A DNA stretch of 64,000 nt, from assembly GCA_009103225.1 (NCBI GenBank), contig RHPI01002264.1, forward strand, positions 176,779 to 240,778. The letters run 5' to 3'. The position numbers and the translations under genes were made by a program. Under the pieces are notes generated by a model. That model worked only from the letters and a program-made list of their open reading frames with translations, searched no databases and was not told the origin of the DNA. This document shows, in pieces, positions 13,128-25,855 of this stretch (position 1 is its first letter; each line of letters opens with the position of its first letter). This DNA comes from Chlorokybus atmophyticus (Eukaryota; Streptophyta; Chlorokybophyceae; Chlorokybales; Chlorokybaceae).

Positions 13128-15703
13128 TCATGTTGAAAGCGTCACAGCCAAGGACACTGTCAATATCACAACACTGATTGCAATCAGCCCATACCCCGCG
13201 CACTGGCTCTGTGGCGGTTGATATCTCTCCTCCGTTCCCAGCAGCGGTTCGCGCTCATCCCCTATATCGGCTCCCTTGTCCGGCGATATCAGCAACAAAG
13301 CCCCCGGCACGGCGAATATCACCACCACGCCCGCCGTGGACCCGATAACAGCAAACACCTTGCCGAGGTCCCGCACGAGGAGTGCGGGCACGAGGGTGGC
13401 GAGGTAGAAAGCCAACGTGAGTGTGACGTGAGTTGTTGTTGTCGGTGTGGGTGGCTTGGTTGAGGAGTTGGTACGGGTCCATAGCCCTTCCAACACGGCT
13501 CGGGCGGGGAAGTGATTGATCGGGTATGACACGATCGCAAGCTGAGAAAATACAGAGAGAATGGACTAGTGCACGCAGGCATACAAGATAGATACCAGGT
13601 GCTCGTGCACACCCACACATGTGTACATGCTCAAGAACGCATGCTCGCACGCACGCATACATGTGTACATGCTTGAGAACGCACGCTCGCGCGCACGCAC
13701 GCACACACGCACACGCACACGCATACGCGCGCGTGCATACAAGCAACCGCGTGGACACGCGTGCACGCGCACGTACGCCCGCCCGCACACACGCCCACCT
13801 CCACTCACCATTGCCATGCCCACGCGCGCAATCTCCACCTCCCCTCTCCCGTGCGGGAAGCTGGCCAGCGCGTCTCCACCGACGTCGGGGAAGGCAACGT
13901 AACCGTACACGCCCACAAGCAGGTACCCGATGAAACAGATGCTCATGGCGCCAACCGTCGCTGTGCGCATGGCAGACGGCTTGTCCGCGTGCTTGTCACT
14001 CAACTCCGCGTACAAAGGCAGGATCTGGACACGCATGCATGTTGGGCATAGGAAGTACATGCTTGTGCGTGTGCATGCGTGCATACGCATGCGTTCGTGT
14101 GCATATGTGGACCATGCTGTTATGAAGGAGTGCAAGTTGCATACTGCGTGGTTGTGGTCTCAACTTTGAGTGCTGTTTCTCATGCAGTATATGCACAGTA
14201 ACACAGGCGCACACTACTTGGATAAGAGCATACACCAACTGTGTCATCACTGCATACATGTGTGTTGATGCACTGTTGAGCTACACTGTGTATCCATGTA
14301 GTGTCGTCCATAACACAGAACGTATCAGGTGCATTGTGTGGCGTTCTTCGTTTAACACTTGCCAACTGTTCTAGTCCCACCTGCATGTGGCATTGGAAGG
14401 CGAAGACGATGATAGGCACCGCCATGAACGCTTGCGGGGACAGATTAAACCACTCAACTCCCACAGGAAGAGCAAAGTTGTTCTCCGCGAGCGAGTATAC
14501 ACCGTAGTAACACGTCAATGCGGCCACGTACCCGAGCACGACAACTGCAAACCGACACGGTGTGATTAACATCTGGCACAATATGAGAGTTTTCCCATAC
14601 TCACTTGCGAGGGTGCTTGCGATGGCGAGGCGACGAAGGCTGCGCATCATAGCTAGCGGGAGCGCGGATATCAATGAGACTGATGTGATTATCAGCGTGC
14701 GGGATGCGAGTATATTTCCGGGGCCAAATACATGTGTCGCACCCGGCTCGAGCATATCACCTGCAATGTGTGTGCGCGCGCGTGCGATGGAGCGTGTGAG
14801 AAAAAAGCCACATGAGTGTACGTGTATACAGCGCCTCAGGCCCAAACCACCACCTTGTGTGCGTGCGTGCATGCAAACACATAGACACACGCACGCACAC
14901 ATGTGCATGCACGCGTGCCCCTGTATGTATGTATGTGTGTGCGCTTGTGTCAACGTGCACTTGTACACGTGCACGCGCACACATGCGCGGGCGCGTGTGT
15001 GTCTCTGTGTGCTTGAACGCGCACCTTCACAGCGTGTGCATGCATATGCATGTGCGCATGTGTGCACATGAGCTGCTTCCCAAGCACTCACCGATGATGA
15101 TGAAATACGCGATGCACGCGCCGTACAAGTACGCAAGCATCGTGATAGATACCAGTGTTGCGGCGCGCGGGCCCAACGCTTTCGCGACCAGCGCTTGGTA
15201 GGACACCGCTCCACCCACATGATGCGCCCACCTCACAAGCACCTGTGCAGATGATGATGGTCTTGATGTAGAGTGAGCCAGATGCATATGATGCGATCCA
15301 CACATGCTGAAGCAGCGCGTGTGTGTGCCTGGACGCGTACGCATGCGCGTGCACGCACGTGTGCATCTGTGCAAGTGCGTTCACGCGCATGCGCACGCGA
15401 AGGATCGCGCGTGTGCGTGCGTGCGCTTGCGAGTAGATGTTGGTGCGCATGCGTGCATGCGCATGCACGCGCGCACACGTGCACGTGCATCTCCCCCCAC
15501 CTGTACGGTGTACGTCTCCAGCGCAGCTAGTGCGGCTGTGACCCCAAGTGCCGTCAGCATCCCCGCCCGTGCGAACGCGAAGGGGAAGGCCAGCACGCCC
15601 GCGCCCACCGACGCGTTGGCCACGTTGGCGCAGGTCGACCACACGCTCGCACCTCCACTCTTGGAAGAACGAAGCGACACCACACTGGGCTTGGAACCAA
15701 CTG
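13128..15703 (-). CDS. amino-acid transporter, SLC38/AAAP type (5' exon uncertain)
   Basis: A multi-pass membrane permease for neutral amino acids on a plasma or vacuolar membrane. Minus-strand exons, in transcript order: 15703-15501, 15242-15092, 14760-14605, 14544-14381, 14024-13809, 13541-13128, all GT-AG with matching phases. The start of the domain reads ANVANASVGAGVLAFPFAFA, the typical first transmembrane segment with the G-A-G-x-L-x-x-P-x-A motif. Later come HVGGAVSYQALVAKALGPRA, LAYLYGACIAYFIIIG, ALPLAMMRSLRRLAIAS, FNLSPQAFMAVPIIVFAFQC, FIGYLLVGVYGYVAFPD, and a final exon with SYPINHFPARAVLEGLW and two hydrophobic stretches. About 11 membrane segments fit the family. The initiator exon is unsure: an ATG at about 16141 opens MDSGGGGGGGEEVVDVRGG, which could splice in at a weak donor (caag|gttcgg). 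Introns are packed with alternating GT/GC steps. Substrate not predictable. Confidence 0.88.
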
Positions 15704-16029
15704 CTGCTTGTGTGTGGCACACTGTGATGTGGGGGGTATGTGGGTATGTGGGTATGCGTGCATGCGTGTGTACGGGGGGAAGGGAGAGGGAACAGTCACA
15801 GGGCACAGGCTGCCCTGATTGGTGGTGGTGGGCTACCACTGTCGTGTGTGAGTAACGTTGTGGTGAATTGGAAGATCTTTAAGAAGGGCAGTCGGGAGGA
15901 CCAAAAAAAACAAAACAGCTGTGAATTGAACATGCGTGATAGGAACACGTACTCTGACAAAGGACAATCGTCTGTGCGTCATAAGTTGAGTTGCATGCGC
16001 GTGGTACACATGGAACCCACGAACGTGCG

Positions 16030-16141
16030 TTACAAGTGCAGGCCTATCAGCATCTTGGCACCATCCGAACCTTGCTCGTCCTCGCCCCCCCGTACATCGA
16101 CCACCTCCTCGCCGCCGCCGCCGCCGCCGCCGCTGTCCATG
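16030..16141 (-). CDS. candidate first exon of the transporter
   Basis: From an ATG at 16141 the minus strand encodes a Gly- and acid-rich start (MDSGGGGGGGEEVVDVRGG and EDEQGSDG) and stops at 16034. Soluble, low-complexity N-termini of this kind are common ahead of the first membrane segment in this transporter family. Joining to the exon at 15703 needs a phase-1 donor; GAG CAA G|GTTCGG fits the phase but is a poor donor. Transcript data would decide. Confidence 0.3.
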
Positions 16142-17378
16142 GCCAACCGCCAGAGCGACTGAGCCAGGTTCACAGGTTCAGTGAAACCGACCGCGTCCGG
16201 TTCATCAGATTCAGTGTGTTCGAGGTCGAAACTGAATCTGTAGATCCAGTTCTTGAAACCTGGTTTCAGATCTAAAGACGAAGGTAGAACGTACGTAATG
16301 CGTACGGCAATGTGCACAGTAGTAGATGCATTGTGCCGTGACGCGTACGGTCTATCTTACCCAATCACCCACAGTAGTCGCGGCGCATAATTTGCTGACA
16401 CGGAACCCGCTGGCGTTCGGCCATGGCCGCTTATCTTCCGTACGCACAGAGAAACCACTTTTGAAGTAGTACAAGTCATGAGAGTCTGCTAGCCTATCTA
16501 CGGTAGCAGATGGTTGATGATCATGGTAGCAGTGCCAGGACCTACAGACTGTAGGCTACAGTACATTGCCACCAGTTCAACGAAGACCATGCTACAATCG
16601 GTTTGCAGTGCGTAGGTATGTATACAGTGGTATACATAGACCGCTACCACGACCAGTAATAGCCTCCGCTACGAACGGTAGCCTAATCTGGGTTGCGTTA
16701 CGAATAGGCCTATGAATAGGTCTAGGTCAGTGTCTGCCGGGGGGGGCTTGAGAAGGTACTTCCGTCAGATGGCGGTGACGGCCGGAGCGACATCTAAAAC
16801 AGGTCGCGGTGACAACATCCAACGCGGAAATAGCTCCCCGCACACACCCGCCGAACCGGCCACACAGGACGGATGCCAGCAATGGAACGCACTGGTTCAC
16901 CGCGCGTCGCGTCAGTGCATGACCGGTTCGAGCAGTGATGTACGCGCACGTGCGGTATACCCGCACGCTACATGTGAATTTAATGGTCACATTAAGGCAC
17001 TTTCCACTGCATGTTGCAAATATCACCGGGCATTCGGTACGATCGATTACCGGGTGCTCATGTCATACATGTCGACCATAGAGATGGACTCTAGTTAGGC
17101 GTGGGGGGGTCTCTTACCGTAGGGCACCGGTACATGACGACGTGATGACTTGGCTGATTTCAATTAAATCCCACCGTTTATGTCACACAAAAGGACACAC
17201 CCACACAACAACATACGAAAAGCACAAAACAACTAAGGGACAGAAAACGTGATACAATAAAACGACAGAGTGGCTGTGTCTCCGTCTCCATTCTCGCACA
17301 GTGGTGGAGTGTGTGCATGTGGGCGGCGGCAGTGGTGGTGGTTGGGAGGTAGTCCAGGGTGTTGGTGTGGTGGGTGTC
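16142..17378. other. divergent spacer between the transporter and the G8 protein gene
   Basis: About 1.2 kb between divergently read genes, so it should hold both promoters. A plus-strand ORF at 16712-17098 (128 codons) has no recognisable domain and lies in promoter-like sequence, so I do not call it a gene. Short words such as ctacggtagc and gtaggctacagtac recur around 16500-16690. Confidence 0.5.
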
Positions 17379-17554
17379 ATGAAGGACGCTGCAGTGACTG
17401 GTGTCGCGCTCCTCCTAAGCCTGCTTGGCGTCGTCCTCCTGCTGCCTGCAGTCTCCTGGGCTCAGCAGCCCCCTGCGCTTGGGCCAGAGTGCCCCATTGT
17501 AGACCCGCCTGCAGGTGAGAGACTGAGTGGGTGGGTGGGTGGGTGGGTGGAAGA

Positions 17555-17610
<56 letters not shown>

Positions 17611-17752
17611 NNNNNNNNNNNNNNNNNNNNNNNNNNNNNNNNNNNNNNNNNNNNNNNNNNNNNNNNNNNNNNNNNNNNNNNNNNNNNNNNNNNNNNNNNN
17701 NNNNNNNNNNNNNNNNNNNNNNNNNNNNNNNNNNNNNNNNNNNNNNNNNNNN

Positions 17753-17832
<80 letters not shown>

Positions 17833-18790
17833 TGCGTGCGTGCGTGCGTGTGTGACCACCCACCCTATGAAGGAGGAGAGAGAGAGTATGTGCGAAAGAG
17901 AATGAGTGATTGAGTGAGTCAGTGCGTGCAAGTCAAGAAGAGTGTGTGTGTCTGTGTGCGTATGTGTGATGCAGAGAGTGTGTGTGCCTTGCCTTGTTAT
18001 TGGAGTTGCAGGCTGACTGTTGGTATGTGTGTTGTACCAGACCAGTGGCTGCGTTGGTCAGATCCTCGGACATGGCCATCGCAGGTAGTTCCACAGCTAG
18101 GTGACGAGGTGAGATACTTATAAACACATACCCACTCGTTGTGCTTGTCACACGCATATGGATGCCGCCCCCCCCCCCCACCACCACCACCACCACCACA
18201 CACGCACGCACGCACCCCACTCGCCCTTTCACCCCCACCCACCCACGCACTCACCCCCACCCAGGTCCTGATCCCCTGCAACACCGCCGTCCTCCTGGAC
18301 GTCTCCCCTCCCGCGCTGTCCGGCCTGTGGATCAAAGGCCAACTGAAGCTGCTGGACGGTCCCTCCGCGCCAGATGAGATTGATGTGGTCACCAATTGGG
18401 TGATAGTGCAGGGGAAGCTGACGATTGGGACGCCCACACAACAGTACTCGAGAAAGTGAGTGTGTATGTTGTGTCGTTTTATTACTTTGTTTGTTTGTTT
18501 GGTCGGAATCCCAACGGTGTGATGATGTGTCTCAGGGTTACTTTTACACTCACGCCTGCGCCGGGGAGACAACAGAAGACGTTTTTCTACCCGGCTGGCA
18601 ACCTTGTGGTCATCGGGCACAAGGCTTTCTATGTCCTTGGTGGCCAGGTATGTGTTATTGAGACAGCACTGTTGTTGTAATGCACATGGCACGCGCTCAC
18701 ACTCACGCTCAGACACATACTCTCAGACACAACCACACATGTTGCTCGCATGCACCTGTGCACAGGCACACGCACATGCATACACGCACA

Positions 18791-18822
<32 letters not shown>

Positions 18823-21800
18823 TGCAACCAATGTGTCTCTTCCTGTCTGCAGCTGGACCTGCACGGTTTGCCTTCGGGTCCCAACACCATTACATGGAGT
18901 TCCTTATACGGCTCCGCATTGGACGGTTCCAACGTAATACGCGTGAAAGACGTGTTTGGCAGCTGGCAGATTGGTGACGATATCGCCATTGCCCCGAGCG
19001 ATTTCGACTTCAACGAGGCTGAGCAGTTCACCATCGTCGATATCAAGCGCATCATCCCGACATCGAACCACGCTATCGTCACGTTGGACGGGAAGCTCCG
19101 ATATAAGCACTTTGGCAACCGTATCGTTGTCCCGGCCGACAACAACAACAACAGCACGTACTCGTTCTATGAGGACACGCAAGTGGGTTTGTTGACGAGG
19201 AACATTGTGATTAGAGGTGTTGAAGAGAGTGGGGACTATGCGTTGGAAGGTGGACACCTCGTCGTGGCGTACACGAGCACCCCGCAGTATATCGAGGGTG
19301 TGGAGTTGATATCCATGGGTCAGCAGGGGAACATCGGGCGATATCCGATGCATATGCATCAGTGCGGATATCACCCCGACACGTATATCCGCGGCAACGC
19401 TGTACATCACTCTTTCCAGCGTGGAGTTGTCATCCACGGCACGCACGATGTGGACGTGCGGTCCAATGTGCTGTACAACATACAGGGACACGGGTACTTC
19501 CTCGAGGACGGCGTGGAGACCGGCAACGTGTTCACCAACAACTTGGCCATATACATTGTATCAGTGACGAAGCTGATATCAGAGGAGGAGACGGATGACG
19601 AGCCCTCGGCGTTCTGGATGTCCAACTTGGACAACACGTGGACGAACAACGTGGCGGCGGGGTGCGAGGCCATCGGATACTGGATGGAACTCAGAAAGTG
19701 AGCGCGTTGTGAACGTCAAAAGTGTGTGCGCGCGCGTGCATGTGTGTGCTCGTGCACGTGCGCTTGTGCTTGCGCATGCGGGTGTGGTGTGGGTGTGTGA
19801 GCGTGTGTGTTGGCATATGGACGCTCATATGTTGTCTTCTTGTCTCTATCAGTGCTGTGAGAGGGGAGTCGGCGGCGAGGCCAGAGGCCAAAGGCATGGT
19901 CCCGCGTGAGATCCCCCTCAGACTGTTCAAAGGGTAAGCGCTGTTCGTGTCCTTATACACTGCCCAACTCACTCACTCACTCACTTGTCTCTCAGTTTTT
20001 CTCAAACACATACACATGCACCCACATCTTGACTCACCCACTCAGTCATGCACGCTCTCTAACTCACGCATGAATGCGTGTTGAATGCGTTCATTGTTCC
20101 CACACCATGTTGGATGCTGAACTTACCTACTCCTCTCTTCCCAACAGCAACACGGCGCACGCAACCGGGTGGGGTCTTCGTACCTACCCTTCCGGCTATT
20201 TCGGTCCCGAGAGCACGATATACAACTTCCTGGCCTTCAAGAACCGGATATCGGGCGTGTTTTTCCACAAGACTCGCAACTTTCGCGTGTTTGGGAGCCG
20301 GTTCCTCGACAACGCCGTTGGGGTGGATATCGACCGCGCCGGCGATATCAACGTGGCGTGGAGCTACTTTGTTGCCACAACACCAAACGACCCGTACGGG
20401 TGTCTCAATTTCACAACAAAGGACCCGGCCAACCCCAACACATGCGTGTACACACGCAACAGCGTGTGCCAACCCACATACCACTCGGTGACAAATGTTG
20501 CTTCCTATTACGGTGTGTCTATGCACTGCAACAACGCGTATCCCGACGCGGGTGCGAGGCTGGAGAACAATGTGTACTTTGGGTTTAAGCACCTGTGCAA
20601 GCCCATGGCGGCGATATACGCGGACCCGACCACGTTGGGTGACAACCCACAAGCTGTTTGGGAGACACGCACGCAGATATACAAACAGACCTTCATATCG
20701 TCGCTGCCTCTGTCTATCCAGCACGGGACCAATGCCGATTTCGGCTTCGAGGCATATAATCAGTTCACCCTTTGGGACACGGATGGCAGTATCATGCAAC
20801 AGAGTGGTTATCTCACCTCTGGGAACAATGTTGGGCTTGTGGACACGCGGCGATGCACCCCGCCCAAAGATGATATCAACGCTTACGCCTGCCCGGGAGC
20901 TTGTTATCGGCAAGTGCAGGTCCGGTTCGTGGAGTCTGCGCCCGATATCTACAGCACGGTGACTGTATCGGGCCGAAGAGGGCAGTATTACGCCCTCAAA
21001 GGTGGATATTACACCACCGGCAACTCTATTAACGACAAGAACCATGTGTTCTACGCGGCCATACAGAGCGCCACAACATACACATTCAACATACTCTCCA
21101 CTTACCCAACAAGAACTCCCACCCAAGTTGGGATATATCTCTCCGACTCCGATACTGCTGCCTGGGGCGAGGAAAACTGCGGCAGCTTCGTCGATATCAT
21201 CCTCCCGGCCCCGCGAGCAGGGTATCGCTTCGTGCCGTTATCGGGACCTATTGTTGCCGATTTCTGCCCCGGCACGAGTGAGGACAAATGGCCAGATGGG
21301 TTTGCAGTGTACTCGTACACGTGTGTCAACAACAGGTGGGTGATGCGCATGAGGGCGGGGAGATACATGTCCGGCGAGGTGTGGCTCACACAAGTTCCCG
21401 GAGACGTGTGTCAAGCCATGAAGACGTGTACGGGTTTCCAAGGAAGGAGTGTGTGGAAGTATCTCGATGATGGCTCGGATGCTATCACAGCTGGCTTCAT
21501 GAAACCAACATATGATGACACGAGGTGGAAGAGTGGACCCGCGCTGCTCGGGTTCGGGCCCTACGCTGTCAAACAAACTTACGTCAGGTATGTGGTTCTG
21601 TTGTTGGTGGTAGTGGTGGTGGTGGTGGTGTGGGTGTTGTGTGTTGTAGTGTGCTGATTGCCATGTGTGCTTGAGCAGGTTCAGCACGGCAACGAGGCCG
21701 CAGATTGCCAGCTGGTTCTTCCGGCGCACCTTCTCCATCAAAAGTAAGTAACACCATCATCACCCTTCCAGTCCCTGTATGCTACGCGCACACACATGCA

Positions 21801-22212
21801 CACACGCGCACACACATGCACGTGCGCGCATATACGCAAAAGGTGCACCAGCATGTGAACCTGTGTGCACACGTGTACCTGACACGACAACCAACCCACA
21901 TTGCTTTTACCCCCAGGTGCTGCGTGCGTGATCGGCTTCCACATTGGTCACAAGCTCTCCCACGGCGCTATCATCTACATAAACGGCATCGAGATCTTCC
22001 GCTACTACTTACCCCCGGGTCCCATAACCTATCTCACCTTCGCCGAGGGGGCTCGTTATGTGACAGATGCATCACCTTACACCCCCGTCACACTCAACAA
22101 CGCCATACCGTACCTCGTGGATGGGAATAATGTTGTTGCGGTGGAGCTGCATATGAATTATAGACTGGCCAGCGCGTTCGATATGCTGCTCAACCTCGAC
22201 ATCAAGTGCTGA
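17379..22212 (+). CDS. secreted G8-domain / parallel-beta-helix protein with C-terminal jelly-roll module, about 1077 aa
   Basis: Exons: 17379-17514, 18041-18108, 18265-18455, 18536-18647, 18853-19697, 19853-19933, 20148-21587, 21679-21743, 21917-22212; phases agree throughout. Residues 1-28 form a signal peptide (leucine-rich, ending in SWAQ). Residues about 47-170 are a G8 domain (WSDPRTWPSQVVPQLGDE, then LIPCNTAVLLDVSPPALSGL and LIVEG-like WVIVQGKLTIGT). Residues about 290-420 match the right-handed beta-helix core of the CEMIP/TMEM2/PKHD1L1 group (GRYPMHMHQCGYHPDTYIRG, HSFQRGVVIHGTHDV, GHGYFLEDGVETGN). From about residue 912 comes WKYLDDGSD...DDTRWKSGPALLGFG...YINGIEIFRYYLPPG, the pattern of galactose-binding-like jelly-roll modules common in bacterial secreted proteins. 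It probably binds or cleaves an extracellular polysaccharide. No membrane anchor is visible. Intron 1 holds a (CT)n tract with an assembly gap. Confidence 0.88.
17559..17829. repeat. (CT)n tract in intron 1 with a 142-N gap
   Basis: (CT)n runs from about 17559 to 17610, then N at 17611-17752, then (CT)n to 17829. The gap clearly lies inside the repeat, so its true length is unknown. The long SLSL/RERE reading frames across it are artefacts. Confidence 0.95.
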
Positions 22213-23298
22213 TGTGGAAGGTGGGGTGGGCGTTGGTGTGTATGTGGGTATATGGGTATTTGTTTTGGGTGTACACTCGCACACACGTGCGCATGTAGTA
22301 CAGTTACTGCGTGCGTGTGTGTCCGAAGTGTCGGAGTTAGCGTGACTTGGGTGGCCTTTTTCCCCTCCTCTTCTTCTTTTCTTTCCCTCCTTTCTTTTCC
22401 ACTCTTCTAATGAAGCGAGCGAGAGTTTGTTCGAGCTTGATCCTGTATGTAGAGAGCTGGCTAGCTGTAGCCATAAACTACAGCTAGGTTTCCAGTAGCT
22501 GTTTACAAGCAGCTTGGACCTCAGGGTGTAGGCAGAAACTTGAACTGCCTGTGTGTGTGTTTGTGTAAATACAGAGCCAAACACAGATAGTGACGCTGCA
22601 ACGTGTTGAAGTTGCACAGTAGAATGATTAGATGGTGACTAGTTAGAGAGTTAATGAAAGCGCACTGTTGCTCCTTTATGCCAATTGAATGCATCTGCCC
22701 ATACGCAAGCAAGTGTCACACCTGTATTGTACGCGTGCGCACACGGAGGTGCACGCATGCACGGGGTGCGCAGCAACCCAAACATATTGCCCATAGAGTT
22801 GCCTCACCACACAGCATATGCACCACAACCTGCACAAGCGAAAAGGAAATGTAGCTGCAAGTGCTTAGCTACCAGCTTGACGCACGTGTCTTGAGCACAT
22901 TAGATGATAGGCGCCAGCGCGCGTGTGCACACAAACTGAACAGGCAAACAAGGAAAGATACAAATCAATGCAATCACACCACACACGCGCGCATGTATGC
23001 ATTCATGCAGACAAAAACATCCATGAAAGCCAGGAAAACAACCAAAAGCATACACTCACAAACACAGACGCGCACGCACGCACCCGCAGGCACATGCTCA
23101 CCCAGGAAAGTGCTGCTGTTGTCACACCGCGTGCTTTACCACTCCAGCTTGTTGCTCACACAAACTGTCTCAATGACACACCCAACCACCCAACATATGT
23201 ACCACAACCCAACATGTACACCTACCCCAACTCACCTACACAACACCTTTGCACCTTTCCAACATCTATAAGCCTTCCTCTCCATCTCTTTCTCTCAC
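22213..23298. other. convergent 3' spacer
   Basis: Lies between the G8 gene (plus) and the HVA22-type gene (minus). It includes a T/C-rich segment (22358-22410) and CACA-rich sequence (22980-23280). No coding exon or repeat family was recognised. Confidence 0.55.
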
Positions 23299-23722
23299 TC
23301 AACGAATGCTTGGTGGGGCATGCTTCTTATACGTCGGCCCGATGTAATTGTTGTACAGGTATGCTGCTCCATACGTTTGCGGGAGTGACAGCCACAACAC
23401 CAACACGAGCTTGATGTAGAAGTAGAGTGGGACGTAGCTCAGCACTGGCCACAAACCCCACTCGATGAACTGAGCCACGCCGTACACCACCCAGTAAGTC
23501 AACCACTGACGGTCGTCGTCTTTGTCGCCGGTGTCGAGAGCACGGATGGACGCAAGCGCTGGCCATACCGTCGCCGCCATAAAGCTGGAGAACAATGACA
23601 TGGACATGCATGAGGACATGCGTAAAGACAAGTCCTATGAGAGGATCCACGCCACATGCAGGCAAGTGGGGCACACACTCTCTGTCTCTTAACACTTACC
23701 AGAGAAGCTGGCCCAGCGCCAT
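23299..23722 (-). CDS. HVA22 / TB2-DP1 / REEP family protein, about 102 aa
   Basis: Two minus-strand exons: 23722-23700 (ATG, MALGQLL) and 23584-23299, joined by a GT-AG intron (donor ctg|gtaagt). The product contains VWPALASIRALDTGDKDDDR, QWLTYWVVYGVAQFIEWGLW, YVPLYFYIKLVLVLWLSLPQ and TYGAAYLYNNYIGP. This is the complete core signature of the family: KDD-x-QWLTYWV, two hydrophobic hairpins, and LPQ-x-x-GAAY-x-Y. These proteins wedge into the endoplasmic reticulum membrane and shape tubules; in plants HVA22 is ABA/stress induced. The predicted protein is shorter than typical members (about 130-180 aa) and lacks most of the first hydrophobic hairpin, so an upstream exon may be missing from this model. 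Transcribed away from the oxygenase gene. Confidence 0.88.
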
Positions 23723-24187
23723 TGTGGGTATTTTCTCTCCTGCAACGGCGGGGATGGATGACAACCACCTGACCAACCTCACCGCCACCGCCGCCGATGA
23801 GGAGGAGGACAACGACAACAACAGCAACACCAAGTCTATCTGTGCACTGGCAGATACGCACTGACAGTAGTATTCCAGGTTCACAGATCGGGTTCAACTC
23901 GACTCTGGTTGCTGCTTGCCGAGTTGTTCGAAGCGGTTCGGTAGCAACCGGTTATGATCGATCCTGGTCAGGTACTTGTCCTCAGCGGGGTTGTTGGCGA
24001 GGTCGTGTCTCTTGGCGGCGGCGGCGGACGAGGAGCAGGACCAGGAGGAGGAGGTAGAGGAGTAAGAGGAGGGGAGGGAGCATAGGATTGGTGCGTATGC
24101 TGCTGCGGAGGTGCGCCACTGGAGCCCTGGCCTTAGCCTCTGTAGCAGGAGGAGGGGCGACCAAGGGGCTCCTGCTGCTGAGACAAG

Positions 24188-24189
<2 letters not shown>

Positions 24190-24233
<44 letters not shown>
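24190..24233. repeat. (GT)n microsatellite
   Basis: Uninterrupted (GT)n of about 44 bases in the spacer between the HVA22-type gene and the divergent oxygenase gene. Confidence 0.95.
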
Positions 24234-24236
<3 letters not shown>

Positions 24237-24490
24237 CTCCAGCTGCTACTTTGCACGACTGTGTATTCACGTGAAGCGCAATGACAATCGTAGGAATTAA
24301 CAAACACACAAACAGAGTGGATTGCCACTGCATAACTACTACTCATTGAGCTTTTCAATGTGTATTACGAGCTCAATGCCCGAACACAACAGGCAACAAA
24401 CTCATTGTACAGTGGCATGCGCGCGCACGCGCACGCACGCAACGTGATGGTGCCTGTTGCCATCACAACTCTTTGTACCACCACACGCAG

Positions 24491-25787
24491 ATGGGTGTCT
24501 CCGCCCCGCACACGAACACTCTTCCCTCCCCCTCCCCCTCCCCCTCCCCCCCTCCCCGCGCGTTCACGTCCATCCCCGTCATCGACGTGTCCGCGCTGCC
24601 CCGCGTCGCCGATGATGTGGCTATGTGGCGCCAGTCTGCCGCTGTCAGGGCCGTCGCGGACGATATCCACAACGCATGCCGCGACGTCGGGTTCTTCTAT
24701 GTGGTACGTGATGCCGTGACTACAAGCACGTGTCAATTGGTGGGTGTGGGTGTGCACTTGTGCGCGTGGGTACGTGGGTGTGCACGGTAGTGCAAGCGTG
24801 TGCGCATACACATACGCGAGCACATGCACATAAAAGGACACGTGCACGCGTAGTTGTTGAACACGACTGCGTGTCCCCTCCCTAAACACACCTGCAATCC
24901 CCCCCNAGGGGGTGTTCCAACATCTTCTTCTCCCACTCTTTCGCGTGAGAGCCGGCGGTTCCTCAAAGCTCCAGCTGAGAGTGGTTTGAGTTGTGTGTGG
25001 GGTGTCCTCACGCCCTCGGACCCCGTTGGTGTTGTTGTCACGCTCACGCTCCCGCCCCCATCACTCAACTCGCTAAAGGAGAAGGACAAAGAGTGTGCAT
25101 GTGCGCCACGTGACGTGCGCGGGGGAGATAGCGTGCTCGCCACCACCCACACGCACACACGTGCACGCAAGTGGTTATGTGCGTATACACACATACATGT
25201 GTGCATGACATGTATTAACGCACACTCACATACAAGCGACTTGCCAGATTCGTGGCTACATACATGTTTGCCTACACTGCGCACCCCCTGTTGTCATCAG
25301 TATGCGTGCTTTGCACATAGTGTGTACGCAGTTGTGTCATGCATGATATCCCTCAGACGGGCCACGGCGTGCCAAAGAGGTTGACGAGGGGTGTCATCGA
25401 CCTCGCGCGCAAGTTCTTTGCGTTGGGCGACGAGGAGAAGCAACGGATCGCGTTGACTGCCAACAGCGGATCAAGGCAAGAGAGACTTGTTGTTGTTCAC
25501 CATGTGTGTCATGCATGCATTGGTCACACATTCAGTACTACAGGGTCAGTTCTGCGCAGGGGTTATCAGAAGATTGGACTCAATGTCACAAAAGGCTTGA
25601 AAGACTGGCACGAAGCTCTGGATGTGAGTGGTTGCCTGGGTTCATGACGGTACTGACTTTTGGCACTGTTATCTTGCATCAGATCAGGGAGCTGCATGCT
25701 TGACCAACCGCTGAGTGATGTTATGTCCGTGATGGCGCACATATGTGCGAGTGTGCGCGCGTATGCGTGCGTGTGCGCACTCATGCC

Positions 25788-25855
<68 letters not shown>

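Noticed and set aside
13566-15855. Many His/Thr/Arg/Cys-rich ORFs on both strands
   Set aside because: Readings of CA/GT/GC alternating intron sequence of the transporter gene.
16712-17098. 128-codon plus-strand ORF
   Set aside because: No domain, no splice context, placed in a divergent promoter region; composition looks random.
17301-17931. ORFs across the CT tract and N gap with SLSL/RERE repeats
   Set aside because: They arise only from the (CT)n repeat and Ns; the real gene here splices from 17514 to 18041.
24733-25384. ORFs covering the formin-like segment in oxygenase intron 1
   Set aside because: They reflect a 236-bp copy of formin coding sequence next to an N; the oxygenase frame requires this whole stretch to be spliced out.
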